Origin: Variovorax sp. 679
Lineage (GTDB): Bacteria; Pseudomonadota; Gammaproteobacteria; Burkholderiales; Burkholderiaceae_C
DNA length: 64,000 nt
Assembly (NCBI RefSeq): GCF_003952185.1
Contig: NZ_RXFS01000002.1
Location: 310,001-374,000, forward strand
Reading direction: 5' to 3'
Shown: in pieces, positions 47,792 through 56,871 of the stretch
Layout: each line of letters opens with the position of its first letter
Numbering within the stretch: position 1 is the first letter of the stretch
Translations under genes and position numbers: made by a program
Notes under the pieces: generated by a model
Seen by the model: only the letters and a program-made list of their open reading frames with translations
Databases searched by the model: none
Told to the model about the DNA's origin: nothing

Positions 47792-50029
47792 ATGAGCTCG
47801 AAGCAACCAACCATCGTCTACACCCTCACCGACGAGGCGCCCCTGCTGGCGACCTACGCGTTCCTGCCCATCATCCGCGCCTTCACCAACCCGGCCGGCA
47901 TCAACGTCGCAACCAGCGACATCTCGGTGGCGGCCCGTATCCTGGGCGAGTTCCCCGAGCTGCTGGGCGACGACAAGAAAGTGCCGGACAACCTCGCCGA
48001 GCTGGGCAAGCTCACGCTGAAGCCCGAAGCCAACATCATCAAGCTGCCCAACATCAGCGCCTCGGTGGCCCAGCTCAAGGCCGCCATCAAGGAACTGCAA
48101 GGCAAGGGCTACAAGATCCCCGACTACCCCGAGAACCCGACCACGGACGAGGACAAGGACATCCGCGCGCGCTACAACAAGTGCACCGGCAGCGCCGTGA
48201 ACCCCGTGCTGCGCGAAGGCAACTCCGACCGCCGCGCACCCAAGGCCGTGAAGGAATACGCGCGCAAGAACCCGCACAGCATGGCCGAGTGGAGCCAGGC
48301 CTCGCGCTCGCATGTCTCGCACATGCACGGCGGCGACTTCTATCACGGCGAGAAGTCCATGACGCTGGACCGCGCGCGCAACGTCAAGATGGAACTGCTG
48401 ACCAAGAGCGGCAAGACCATCGTGCTCAAGCCCAAGGTGGCGCTGCTCGACCGCGAGATCATCGACTCCATGTTCATGAGCAAGAAGGCGCTGCTGGCCT
48501 TCTATGAAAAGGAGATCGAGGACGCGCACAAGACGGGCGTGATGTTCTCGCTGCACGTGAAGGCCACCATGATGAAGGTCTCGCACCCCATCGTGTTCGG
48601 CCACTGCGTGAAGATCTTCTACAAGGAAGCCTTCGAGAAACACGGCAAGCTGTTCGACGAGCTGGGCATCAACGTCAACAACGGCATGGTCGACCTCTAC
48701 AACAAGATCGCCACGCTGCCGCAGAGCACGCAGGACGAGATCAAGCGCGACCTGCACGCCTGCCACGAAGGCCGCCCCGAACTGGCGATGGTCGACTCGG
48801 CCAAGGGCATCACCAACTTCCACTCGCCCAACGACGTGATCGTGGACGCCTCCATGCCCGCGATGATCCGCAACGGCGGCAAGATGTGGGGTGCCGACGG
48901 CCGCCTGAAGGACGTGAAGGCCGTGATGCCCGAATCGACCTTCGCCCGCATCTACCAGGAGATCATCAACTTCTGCAAGTGGCACGGCGCCTTCGACCCC
49001 AAGACCATGGGCACCGTGCCCAACGTGGGCCTGATGGCGCAGAAGGCCGAGGAATACGGCTCGCACGACAAGACCTTCGAGATTCCGGAAGACGGCGTCG
49101 CCAACATCACCGACCTGGACACCGGCGAAGTGCTGATGAGCGAAGACGTGGAGCAAGGCGACATCTGGCGCATGTGCCAGGTCAAGGACGCCGCGATCCG
49201 CGACTGGGTGAAGCTGGCCGTCAACCGCGCGCGCAACTCCGGCATGCCGGTGGTGTTCTGGCTCGACGCCTACCGTCCGCACGAGGCGCAGCTGATCACC
49301 AAGGTCAAGATGTACCTGCACGAGCACAACACCGCGGGCCTGGACATCCAGATCATGAGCCAGGTGCGCGCCATGCGCTACACGCTGGAGCGCGTCGTGC
49401 GCGGCCTGGACACCATCAGCGCCACCGGCAACATCCTGCGCGACTACCTGACCGACCTGTTCCCCATCATGGAACTGGGCACCTCGGCCAAGATGCTGTC
49501 CATCGTGCCCCTGATGGCCGGTGGTGGCCTGTACGAGACCGGCGCGGGCGGCTCGGCCCCCAAGCACGTGCAGCAGCTGGTGGAAGAAAACCACCTGCGC
49601 TGGGACTCGCTGGGCGAATTCCTGGCGCTGGCCGTGAGCCTGGAAGACCTGGGCCTGAAGACCGGCAACAAGAAAGCCGCCATCCTGGCCAAGACGCTCG
49701 ACACCGCCACCGGCAAGCTGCTCGACAACAACAAGAACCCGTCGCCCAAGACCGGCCAGCTCGACAACCGCGGCAGCCAGTTCTACCTGGCGATGTACTG
49801 GGCCCAGGAACTCGCCGCGCAGACCGACGACAAGGAACTGCAGGCAGCCTTCGTGAAGCTGGCCGAGACGCTCACCGCCAACGAGCAGAAGATCGTCGAC
49901 GAACTCGCCGCCGTGCAGGGCAAGCCGGTGGACATCGGCGGCTACTACCTCGCCGACAAGGTGAAATTCGAGGCGGTGATGCGCCCGAGCGCCACGCTGA
50001 ACGCGGCGCTGGCTTCCGCGCAGGGCTGA
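47792..50029 (+). CDS. icd: Monomeric NADP-dependent isocitrate dehydrogenase
   Basis: This 745-aa protein has the full length of the monomeric IDH-II family, unrelated in size to dimeric Icd. Recognisable blocks are [19 protein letters not shown] at the start, [20 protein letters not shown] and [20 protein letters not shown]. It oxidises isocitrate to 2-oxoglutarate with NADP in the TCA cycle. The ATG at 47792 is preceded by GGAAGAAG. It is the only metabolic housekeeping gene in this stretch; a 148-bp gap upstream has no gene. Confidence 0.96.
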   Translation: MSSKQPTIVYTLTDEAPLLATYAFLPIIRAFTNPAGINVATSDISVAARILGEFPELLGDDKKVPDNLAELGKLTLKPEANIIKLPNISASVAQLKAAIKELQGKGYKIPDYPENPTTDEDKDIRARYNKCTGSAVNPVLREGNSDRRAPKAVKEYARKNPHSMAEWSQASRSHVSHMHGGDFYHGEKSMTLDRARNVKMELLTKSGKTIVLKPKVALLDREIIDSMFMSKKALLAFYEKEIEDAHKTGVMFSLHVKATMMKVSHPIVFGHCVKIFYKEAFEKHGKLFDELGINVNNGMVDLYNKIATLPQSTQDEIKRDLHACHEGRPELAMVDSAKGITNFHSPNDVIVDASMPAMIRNGGKMWGADGRLKDVKAVMPESTFARIYQEIINFCKWHGAFDPKTMGTVPNVGLMAQKAEEYGSHDKTFEIPEDGVANITDLDTGEVLMSEDVEQGDIWRMCQVKDAAIRDWVKLAVNRARNSGMPVVFWLDAYRPHEAQLITKVKMYLHEHNTAGLDIQIMSQVRAMRYTLERVVRGLDTISATGNILRDYLTDLFPIMELGTSAKMLSIVPLMAGGGLYETGAGGSAPKHVQQLVEENHLRWDSLGEFLALAVSLEDLGLKTGNKKAAILAKTLDTATGKLLDNNKNPSPKTGQLDNRGSQFYLAMYWAQELAAQTDDKELQAAFVKLAETLTANEQKIVDELAAVQGKPVDIGGYYLADKVKFEAVMRPSATLNAALASAQG

Positions 50030-50224
50030 TGGACGCGGCGGTGCGGCAGCCCATGCCGCGCCGTTGAACCCCGGCTCACCCGACCGCGCCGGCGCTCGGG
50101 CCCACGCGAGGCCTGCCGCCGGTGCATTCACGTCACGATACCGACTCGCGCCCGAACACCGGGCGGCAACGAGCACTCCAGCGCCAACGAAGCGCACACC
50201 GCAGAGTTCAAACGGAGGGAGGCC

Positions 50225-50722
50225 ATGGCACGTGCCATCCTGGGCGCAAAGCCCGCAGAACCCGGTTCGCAGCTGTCGCTGCGTCCCGCCGACACGCAGA
50301 CCGCCAGCCGCACCGTGCTGGGCGGGGCGGCGCTGCAGACACGCCTGCGCCAGAAACGCTCGGCCGCCTACATCGAAGCCATGACCCGGCTCGACGCCGG
50401 CACGCACCTGCACGGCGCCCATGCGGGCCAGGCCACGCAGGACCTGCTGGCCGCCATACGCCAGGAGCTCCCCGACGTGGCCATCGACGCATTGCCTGTC
50501 GGCATCGTCGCCAAGTGCTACCTGGGCGTGCCCCATGAAGTGCACACCCTGACCTGCGCCGGCAGCATCATCCAGCACTTCAAGACAGGCGAGGCGCTGC
50601 CGCCGCTGATGGAGCGCGCCCGCTCGCTCGCGCAACACCCCGGCTACGCCTTCATCGAGGTGTATTCCACCCGGCTGGTCACCGTCAGCGCCTCCGGCCA
50701 GACGGCCATCATCGACATTTGA
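50225..50722 (+). CDS. Hypothetical protein, first gene of AAA+ operon
   Basis: This 165-aa protein has GGAGGGAGG eight bases before the ATG. The first 35 residues look flexible; the rest is compact, with LRQKRSAAYIEAMTRLDAG and EVHTLTCAGSIIQHFKTGE. No signal, membrane helix or recognised domain. It lies 10 bp before the 571-aa membrane protein gene and starts a run of five genes ending in an AAA+ ATPase. The C-terminal strand (STRLVTVSASGQTAIIDI) suggests an alpha/beta fold. Confidence 0.78.
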   Translation: MARAILGAKPAEPGSQLSLRPADTQTASRTVLGGAALQTRLRQKRSAAYIEAMTRLDAGTHLHGAHAGQATQDLLAAIRQELPDVAIDALPVGIVAKCYLGVPHEVHTLTCAGSIIQHFKTGEALPPLMERARSLAQHPGYAFIEVYSTRLVTVSASGQTAIIDI

Positions 50723-50732
50723 AAGGCGACCC

Positions 50733-52448
50733 ATGAGTTCAGAACGCATCATTCAACTGGCCGACCTGAGCATGATCCTCGGGTCGCTGCGCAACCTGCA
50801 GGGCGACATCGGCACGGTTTCGGGTCAGGTCGAATCCGTCGGGCGTGACCTGACGCAAACCCGCTTCGAACTGTCGCGGCTCGAACAGGCCTTTGCCGAC
50901 TTCGTCGAGGCCGACCTCAAGGCCAAGGAGCTCTCGCTGGCAGAGACGCGTCAGGTCAAAGTGCGCCAGGAACTGGAAACCGCCTTCGGCTACTACGCCG
51001 TGGTGCGCCGCCAGGCCACCGGCATCCTGCAGGCTTCCGATGTGCAACTGGTGCGCAACGAAACACTGCGCAGCGCCACCGAGGAACTGATGATCTCAGC
51101 GCCCCGCTACTGGCTGGCGCCCGCGCTGGTGGCCTTGGCCGCCTGGCTGGGAGACAACCGCGAGCTGGCGACACGCGCACTGGCGGAAGCCGTGCGCCGC
51201 GACGACGAGAAGACTTCGCTGTTCTTCGCGCTCGTGTCGCGCCGCGCCGGCCGCATTGAGGCCAACGGCACCTGGCTCGACCGCTACTTCGCGCTGCAGA
51301 ACCCCTACAAGCTCGACCGCCAGACCGTCGTCATGATCGATGCTATGGCCAACGGCGTGTTCGGCGCCGACGTGAGCATGCATTGCAGCAAGCGCATCTC
51401 CGCGTGGATCGACGAGCTGTCGCAGCAGGCCGGCTTCGTGGAAACGCAGCGCCGCCAGTGGAGCAAAGGCCTGCTCTCGAAGACACCCAACGAAGACCAC
51501 GGCGGCCGCTACAGCCACCTCAAGCGCTTCAGCCCGACCTGGACGGCCGTCAACCAGGCGCTCAACGGCGTGGCCATGCACCAGGCCGTGCTGACGCATT
51601 TCGACGGCGTCTTCAAGGGCGAGATCAAGGCCGCGCCCAGCATCCTGACGGCGGTCGACGACCTGCTGAGCAAGCTGGTGACGCGCTTCGACGACGAAGA
51701 GCTACCGTTGCGCCGCCAGGAAGAAATGTGCCGTTTCATCATCGAGGAAAACGGCGACAAGAACGCAGCCCGCAAGCGCTATGACCTGCAAAGCACCGCA
51801 CTCGAAGAGCAGGTCGACTTCACGCAGCTGTTGACCAACGCGGCCATGCATCCGGAGACCTCGCACGTCACGCGCGCCACGCAGCGCTTTGCCATCGCAC
51901 ATTCGCGCGACTGGATCGTGGACGCCCATGCCGATGTCACTGCCGGCGCGCGCATGGCCATACCGACGCGCATCGGCATCACCATCGAAGACTGGAAGGG
52001 CAGCACCGCCAACGGCGAGGACGAGACGGAATTGCTCGCCAGCCTGAAGGAAGACATCGCCAGGCGCGAAGCCGATGCGCTGGCGCAGGTGAAGCTCACG
52101 GGCATGCACTGGGCCGGCCTGGTGATCGGTGTCCTGCTGATGCTGGCGGCCTTCGGCGCCGGCCTGTTCCCGCTCCTCATCGGTGCGGGCTGTCTGACGT
52201 GGGTGTTCCTGACCTATCGCCAGCTCGACAAGACGCGCGACAAGATCAGGGCCGACTTCGCGACGCTGCTCGAGCAATCGAGCCAGGCACTGCGTGCCTG
52301 CGTTGCCGAGGTGGTCGAACTGCGCCGCGACATCGCCAAGCGTGACGCCGTGGCGACGGACGTGACGGCGCTGCTCGAGAGCATCACTCCCGGGCAGCAC
52401 ATCCTCTCGTCGCACGACACGGTGCGCCGCGTCCTGGTCAATGGCTGA
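50733..52448 (+). CDS. Membrane-anchored protein of unknown function (571 aa), AAA+ operon
   Basis: The first 85 residues include heptad-like charged helices (LQGDIGTVSGQVESVGRDL and a following FELSRLEQAFADFVEADL) likely to form a coiled coil. A large helical soluble part follows to residue about 450. Two hydrophobic helices lie at about 457-492 (MHWAGLVIGVLLMLAAFG, then LLIGAGCLTWVFLTY), and a further 75-residue charged helical tail. No signal peptide: the N-terminal part is predicted cytoplasmic, with the short hairpin anchoring it. No family recognised. It could be the membrane docking subunit for the ATPase encoded three genes later. Confidence 0.8.
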   Translation: MSSERIIQLADLSMILGSLRNLQGDIGTVSGQVESVGRDLTQTRFELSRLEQAFADFVEADLKAKELSLAETRQVKVRQELETAFGYYAVVRRQATGILQASDVQLVRNETLRSATEELMISAPRYWLAPALVALAAWLGDNRELATRALAEAVRRDDEKTSLFFALVSRRAGRIEANGTWLDRYFALQNPYKLDRQTVVMIDAMANGVFGADVSMHCSKRISAWIDELSQQAGFVETQRRQWSKGLLSKTPNEDHGGRYSHLKRFSPTWTAVNQALNGVAMHQAVLTHFDGVFKGEIKAAPSILTAVDDLLSKLVTRFDDEELPLRRQEEMCRFIIEENGDKNAARKRYDLQSTALEEQVDFTQLLTNAAMHPETSHVTRATQRFAIAHSRDWIVDAHADVTAGARMAIPTRIGITIEDWKGSTANGEDETELLASLKEDIARREADALAQVKLTGMHWAGLVIGVLLMLAAFGAGLFPLLIGAGCLTWVFLTYRQLDKTRDKIRADFATLLEQSSQALRACVAEVVELRRDIAKRDAVATDVTALLESITPGQHILSSHDTVRRVLVNG

Positions 52449-52472
52449 GAAACCGACAAGAAGGAGTTACGC

Positions 52473-52649
52473 ATGAATCGCGTCATCATCCCGGGCGCCG
52501 CCGCGCCCGCATCGCCCGCCGAACTTGCTCCGGCAACGACGCCCGCCACCCCGCAACAGGCCCCCGCCGAGGCACCCGACGCGCTGGCGGGCGCGCTGCC
52601 CGCCTGGGACCTGCTGCCGGCCACGCCCTTCATTCGCCGCGTCAAGTAG
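52473..52649 (+). CDS. Small Ala/Pro-rich protein (58 aa)
   Basis: AAGGAGTTACGC precedes the ATG at 52473. The protein is almost entirely Ala, Pro, Glu and Thr (PATTPATPQQAPAEAPDALA) and ends in LLPATPFIRRVK, a hydrophobic then basic tail. The stop is directly followed by the next ATG. It is probably disordered. The good ribosome site and its position inside the operon argue that it is a real gene; no family is known to me. Confidence 0.65.
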   Translation: MNRVIIPGAAAPASPAELAPATTPATPQQAPAEAPDALAGALPAWDLLPATPFIRRVK

Positions 52650-53210
52650 ATGCCCGCGCCCACGGAAGGCCCGCGGACTTACGCGCAGTGGAGCGAATGC
52701 CTCAACCGTCTGGCCTCGGGCACGCAGGACGAGGCCTGTCTCGCGGACATGGGTCGCGGCGAGCTTTCCTGGAGCGGCGGCGTCGGCCCGCTGTTCGCGC
52801 AGCGGCTGGCCGATGAATTCAACGCCCGGCTGACTCGCTGCTCCGAGCACCTGACGCGCGACTTGCGCACGGGCGCGGACGAAAGCAGCGTGGTGCGGGC
52901 GATCCTCAATGCGCGCCAGTCGCTGTTCTTCCTGCACCGGCTCGCGCAGCTCCCGGTCTTTGCCGAAACACTGCGCGCGCACCTGACGAGCGAAGTGCGC
53001 AAGTTCGCGGAGCGCTCGCAGAAGTCACTCGAAGACTCGGCCCAGGCCGATCGCAGTGGACGCCTGCGGCTGCTGCTGCAGAACAACAACCTGCTGCGCT
53101 ACGACGCGCTGGCCGCCCCCATCGCCGCCACCTCGCCTTCGGCTCCGGCTTCCACCGCCGCCACGGGCACGCCCCCTTCCGGCCCCCGTCGCCGCAACAT
53201 CCTGATTTGA
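52650..53210 (+). CDS. Hypothetical helical protein (186 aa), AAA+ operon
   Basis: The ATG abuts the stop of the 58-aa gene without spacing, so translation is likely coupled. Residues 1-145 are helical and charged (LADEFNARLTRCSEHLTRDL, ARQSLFFLHRLAQLPVFAET). Residues 146-180 are a Ser/Thr/Ala/Pro linker ending in GPRRRNILI, again a basic-hydrophobic tail. No signal or membrane helix. No family recognised. It is immediately upstream of the ATPase gene (9 bp). Confidence 0.75.
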   Translation: MPAPTEGPRTYAQWSECLNRLASGTQDEACLADMGRGELSWSGGVGPLFAQRLADEFNARLTRCSEHLTRDLRTGADESSVVRAILNARQSLFFLHRLAQLPVFAETLRAHLTSEVRKFAERSQKSLEDSAQADRSGRLRLLLQNNNLLRYDALAAPIAATSPSAPASTAATGTPPSGPRRRNILI

Positions 53211-53219
53211 AGAGTTCCG

Positions 53220-54770
53220 ATGAGCGACACCACCGAATTCAAAGCCACCCTCACGCGCTATCTCAAGGCGCGCATTCCATTCATCTCGATCCGCAGCGCG
53301 GAACGGGCCCGCGTGCTGGACCTGCTGCGCGAGGTAGGCACCACGCTGAATGCGCCGGTGTACGTGCACACGCTCTCCCAGGGCACCCGCGAGCTCGCGA
53401 CCGGGCGCTCCGTCAACGAAGACCGCTCGGCCGCGGGCGCCGTCGATTTCGCGAGCCAGCAGTTCGCGCAGCGGCAGAACCTGTCGATGGTGCTGACCGA
53501 GGTCTCCGACATCGAGGACGACACCGCCTCCGCGCGCCACCTGCTCGACGTGGTGATGCTGGCTGCCGAACACAGCGGCGTGGTGGTGGTCATCACGACC
53601 AAGCCCGTGTGGGGCCAGTTGCAGCGTGCCGGCATGTCGCTGACGCTTTCGGCGCCGACCGAGGACGAGATGTTCGCGATCATCCGCGAGAACCTCGACG
53701 CCTATCGCGGCCACTTTCCCATCGAATGGGACGCCGACGACGAACGCCGGGCCGCGGCCATCCTCGCGGGCATTTCGCGCATCGAGGCCGAGAACATCAT
53801 CGCCACGCTGCTGGCCAACGGCCGCGTGACCAAGGCCGACGTGGTCGAGCTGATGCACGCCAAGGACCGCATCTTCGCTGACATTTCCGGCATCGAGCGC
53901 GTCAACGTGCGCGGCACCGAGCTGAACGTCGGCGGGCTCGGTGGCCTCAAGGCATGGCTCGACAAGGAACGCCCGCTGCTCACCGCCGACCTGCGCCAAC
54001 GCGGCATCCGCCCGCCGCGCGGCGTGCTGCTTGTGGGCGTGCCGGGGTGCGGCAAATCGCTGTCGGCCAAGGCCATCGCGGCCAATTGGAGCCTGCCACT
54101 GTACCGGCTCGACCTGTCGACCATCCACGGCCAGTACCTTGGCCAGAGCGAGTCGCGCCTGAAAGACGCGCTGGCCACGGCCGACCACGTGTCGCCCTGC
54201 GTGCTGTGGATCGACGAGATCGAAAAAGGCCTGGCCGGCGCGCAAGGCAGCGGCGACGGCGGCACCTCGACGCGCCTGGTCGGGCAGTTCCTCTACTGGC
54301 TGCAGGAGGCCCGCTCGCGCGTGTTCGTGGTGGCCACCGCCAACGACGTGTCCAAGCTGCCGCCCGAGCTGCTGCGCCGGGGCCGCTTCGACGAACTGTT
54401 CTTCGTCGACCTGCCGACGCCACAGGAGCGCCGCGAGATCATCGACATCTACACGCGCCGCGGCCTCAAGCAGACGCCGCCCGAGGAATTGATGGAAGAG
54501 CTGGTCGGCCTGTCGGACGGCTTCGCGGGGTCGGACCTCGAATCGGCTGTGCGCGAAGTGGTCAAGGAGGCCTACCTGAACGGCGACGCGGCCGTCACGC
54601 CCGACCTGTTCCGCAGCGCTTTCGTGAACGTGGTGCCTCTGTCGAAGACCGCGCCCGAGCAGATCGAGAACATCCGCGCCTGGGGCCGCGAGCGTGCCGT
54701 GCCGGCATCGGGCCAACCCATCGGTGCCGCGCAAAACCTACCGCGCGCGCGTCGCCAGGTACTGGGCTGA
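53220..54770 (+). CDS. Ycf46-like AAA+ ATPase
   Basis: This 516-aa protein has an N-terminal domain (residues 1-235) with [20 protein letters not shown], which resembles the N-domain of Ycf46-type cyanobacterial/plastid AAA proteins. A single AAA+ module follows: Walker A GVPGCGKS at about residue 273, Walker [11 protein letters not shown] at about 327, and arginine-finger/sensor block [16 protein letters not shown] at about 381. The last gene of a five-gene unit, so it probably acts as the motor on the other products. Ycf46 proteins have been tied to carbon-use regulation in cyanobacteria; a role here is not known. Not a Clp, FtsH or Lon enzyme. Confidence 0.9.
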   Translation: MSDTTEFKATLTRYLKARIPFISIRSAERARVLDLLREVGTTLNAPVYVHTLSQGTRELATGRSVNEDRSAAGAVDFASQQFAQRQNLSMVLTEVSDIEDDTASARHLLDVVMLAAEHSGVVVVITTKPVWGQLQRAGMSLTLSAPTEDEMFAIIRENLDAYRGHFPIEWDADDERRAAAILAGISRIEAENIIATLLANGRVTKADVVELMHAKDRIFADISGIERVNVRGTELNVGGLGGLKAWLDKERPLLTADLRQRGIRPPRGVLLVGVPGCGKSLSAKAIAANWSLPLYRLDLSTIHGQYLGQSESRLKDALATADHVSPCVLWIDEIEKGLAGAQGSGDGGTSTRLVGQFLYWLQEARSRVFVVATANDVSKLPPELLRRGRFDELFFVDLPTPQERREIIDIYTRRGLKQTPPEELMEELVGLSDGFAGSDLESAVREVVKEAYLNGDAAVTPDLFRSAFVNVVPLSKTAPEQIENIRAWGRERAVPASGQPIGAAQNLPRARRQVLG

Positions 54771-54810
54771 TGCAATGAGTACCCATGCACGCTGTTACAA
54801 GGACGGGGGA

Positions 54811-54839
54811 TTGGCCCCCCCGCCCTTCACAACTAGACT
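54811..54839 (+). promoter_or_regulatory. Sigma70-type promoter candidate for the DUF1161 gene
   Basis: TTGGCC (54811-54816) and TAGACT (54834-54839) are 17 bases apart. The G/C-rich GGGGG...CCCCC inverted repeat overlaps the -35 and may also act as a weak terminator for the AAA+ operon. The ATG lies 41 bp downstream. Confidence 0.5.
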
Positions 54840-54879
54840 GCCTGCCCCTCTAAAGCTCGCCGTGTGAGGCAAGCCCACC

Positions 54880-55224
54880 ATGAAACACCGTCTGCTGATC
54901 TCCCTCACGCTGGCATTCGCAGGTACCGCCCACGGCGCCGAAGACTGCGAGGCCCTGCGCACCCGTATCGAACAAAAGATCGCCGCTGCCGGCGTGGCGC
55001 GCTTCACCGTCACCGTCGTCGATGCGAATGCACCGGCGAACGGGCAAGTAGTGGGCAGCTGTGAGCTCGGCAGCAGGAAGATCGTCTATGAGAAGGACGT
55101 CGGCACCGGACCGGGCTCGGCACCGGCCGCTGCGTCTCCATCCCCACCTCCGTCGAGAGAGCCGATGCTCACCGAGTGCAAGGACGGAACCGTGTCCATG
55201 GGCGGCGACTGCGGGAAGCAGTAG
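54880..55224 (+). CDS. DUF1161-family secreted protein
   Basis: This 114-aa protein has a signal peptide (LLISLTLAFAGTAHGAE) and the DUF1161 core CEALRTRIEQKIAAAG..RFTVTVVDA with cysteine motif VVGSC. A Pro/Ser-rich linker then leads to a short C-terminal segment with CKDGTVSMGGDCG. The extra tail beyond the DUF1161 core and its two cysteines are unusual. Periplasmic; function unknown. Promoter listed separately. Confidence 0.88.
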   Translation: MKHRLLISLTLAFAGTAHGAEDCEALRTRIEQKIAAAGVARFTVTVVDANAPANGQVVGSCELGSRKIVYEKDVGTGPGSAPAAASPSPPPSREPMLTECKDGTVSMGGDCGKQ

Positions 55225-55263
55225 CCGTCGGCAGCGCCCGGCGCGCCGCCTCTCTCGGCTGTT

Positions 55264-56142
55264 TCAGCCCTTCCCCACCACCCGCTCGATCCACGCGAGC
55301 AGCACCGCCTCGACTTCGTCGCGGTTGAGCTCGTTCAGCGTCTCGTGACGCGCGCCACCGAACACGTGGCAAGACACGTCGCGCAGCCCTGCCTCGCGAT
55401 AGCGCTGCACCAGCGGATAGAACCATTCGGCCTTATTGCTCACCGGGTCCTCGTCGCCGATGAACAGATAGAGCGGCAGCTCGGGCCGGATGCGCTTTCG
55501 CATCGCATCCGGCGTCAGATCGCCCAGCTTCGCGAACATCGAACCCAGCCCCTCGGCCGAAACCGTGAACCCGCACAGCGGATCGGCGATATAGGCATCG
55601 ACCTGCGCCGGGTCGCGGCTGAGCCAGTCGAAGGGCGTGCGCACGTCGGGCAGCACGGCATTCATGTCTTCCAGCTTGAAGCCGGACTGCAGCGCCGCCC
55701 CCAGCAGGTCTAGCGCCGAGGTGCCCGAGAGCACCGCGCCCGCCAGCAGCGCGCTGTGCTCGACCAGGTAGTACTGCGTGGCGAACGAGCCCATGCTGTG
55801 GCCCAGGAGGATCAGCGGCAGGCCCGGATGCACGCCGCGCACGTGATGACTCAGCAGCGCCATGTCGTCAACCAGTCCGGCGAACGCTCGCGGTCCGAAC
55901 TCGCCCAATTCGCCGCGCGCAGCCGCGCCCTTGCCATGACCGCGATGCTCGTTCGCATAGACCGCATACCCGGCACGCACCAGCGATTCGGCCAGGTGCC
56001 GGTAGCGCAGCGAATGCTCGCCCATGCCGTGCGCAAGCTGGATGACGGCGCGCGGCGTCGTCACCGTGCCGAGCCAGCGATGGACCTCCACCGTGACGCC
56101 GTCGTTGGTGGTCAGTTCGAAGTGGGTCTCGGTGGTCGGCAT
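55264..56142 (-). CDS. Alpha/beta hydrolase (S33/monoacylglycerol-lipase type)
   Basis: This 292-aa protein has GHSMGSF with nucleophile Ser116, an Asp in FIGDEDPVSNK and His in ARHETLNE, the complete triad. HGMGEHSLRYRH forms the oxyanion loop. I chose ATG 56142 because GGAG lies six bases before it, within the codons of the in-frame ATG at 56154. Similar enzymes hydrolyse monoacylglycerols or aliphatic esters. Convergent with the DUF1161 gene and divergent from the ash-like element. Confidence 0.9.
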   Translation of the reverse strand: MPTTETHFELTTNDGVTVEVHRWLGTVTTPRAVIQLAHGMGEHSLRYRHLAESLVRAGYAVYANEHRGHGKGAAARGELGEFGPRAFAGLVDDMALLSHHVRGVHPGLPLILLGHSMGSFATQYYLVEHSALLAGAVLSGTSALDLLGAALQSGFKLEDMNAVLPDVRTPFDWLSRDPAQVDAYIADPLCGFTVSAEGLGSMFAKLGDLTPDAMRKRIRPELPLYLFIGDEDPVSNKAEWFYPLVQRYREAGLRDVSCHVFGGARHETLNELNRDEVEAVLLAWIERVVGKG

Positions 56143-56249
56143 GCGGTGCTCCATTCAATAGGGGGGAGCACCATCCTAGGGGGTCGCTACCGGCGATTCG
56201 ATCAGGGGTTTCCAGCCTCTGTCGCAGGGCGGACAGCCAACCGGCGTCT

Positions 56250-56549
56250 TCTTTCTTTCGGCTTGTACAAGGGGCTTTCGGCTCCTGTCGCGTGGATATA
56301 CTGCCGCGTCGCGCCGATTTGGCGTGACCGGGTTTGGAAGCCCGCTCCACCTCTGCGACGAAAGCCGCAGCTACCGCACATGGTCTGCGGCTTTTTCGCT
56401 CGTGCTCCATTTATGGCGGCTCGGGCGGGAGGGCGCGAGCCCTGCCGGTTCTCGCAAGAGGTGGCCGGTCTTCCAACCCGTTCGAGCTGCCGCCCTCGTT
56501 TGGAAGCGGGTGCGGTGGTTTTTGAAACCACACCTCTTGGAGTCCATTC
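56250..56549 (+). other. Ash/icd-like hairpin-rich leader element (satellite-prophage type)
   Basis: This stretch upstream of the 105-aa gene carries at least five inverted repeats: CGCC/GGCG (56312-56324), CGGG/CCCG (56329-56344, holding GGTTTGGAAGCCC), AAAGCCGCAG/CTGCGGCTTT (56361-56394), GGCTCG/CGAGCC (56418-56441), and GTGGTTT/AAACCAC (56515-56531). TTTGGAAG occurs twice (56333 and 56499) and its complement CTTCCAA at 56470. All three forward frames are largely open, with VWKPAPPLRRKP and FFARAPFMAA in one. The pattern recalls the ash or icd-like control region of P4-type satellites and prophages, a DNA/RNA-level conserved element. Family assignment is from memory of such loci, not a search. 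Confidence 0.55.
56361..56396 (+). terminator. Intrinsic terminator-like hairpin inside the ash-like leader
   Basis: AAAGCCGCAG (56361-56370) pairs with CTGCGGCTTT (56385-56394) around a 14-base loop and is followed by TT. Placed inside the leader before the gene at 56550, it could attenuate transcription, as in the P4 leader. Confidence 0.55.
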
Positions 56550-56867
56550 ATGGCTCAACCCGCTCTTGCGCACTCGCAACCACCTTCCATGCCAGTCGAA
56601 CTCGCAATCGACGAGCTCGCACGACAAGCCTGCGACGATGCGGCCCAATTGCATGAAGTCCTATGCGCTCATGCCTGCATCGAAAAACTCATCGCTCCAG
56701 AACGCACAAGCGAGCTCGAAGGACTGATAACCACGCGGAGCGAACTGAGTGCCCTGCTTCGCCTTGCCAATGCAGAACTCCAACGCTGCATCAGTGCGGT
56801 GGACAGCACCACGTCGCAACTGCGTGACGCACTGATCGCCGACGAGAGCAGCAAGAAGGCCTCGTGA
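56550..56867 (+). CDS. Small hypothetical protein downstream of ash-like leader
   Basis: This 105-aa protein starts at ATG 56550 after CTTGGAG. It is helical and heptad-like (IDELARQACDDAAQLHEVL, then ADESSKKAS at the end), possibly coiled coil. The coding region is noticeably lower in GC than all neighbours and its codon use differs, so it is probably acquired with the leader. No family recognised. Convergent with the deoxyribosyltransferase gene. Confidence 0.65.
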   Translation: MAQPALAHSQPPSMPVELAIDELARQACDDAAQLHEVLCAHACIEKLIAPERTSELEGLITTRSELSALLRLANAELQRCISAVDSTTSQLRDALIADESSKKAS

Positions 56868-56871
56868 CGCC

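Noticed and set aside
47777..50752. 991-codon open frame on the reverse strand
   Set aside because: Antisense to icd and the 165-aa gene; His/Gly/Val-rich without motifs.
50225..54770. Phage- or contractile-injection-type AAA+ locus
   Set aside because: No tail, sheath, baseplate or spike genes adjoin; only the AAA+ fold is shared.
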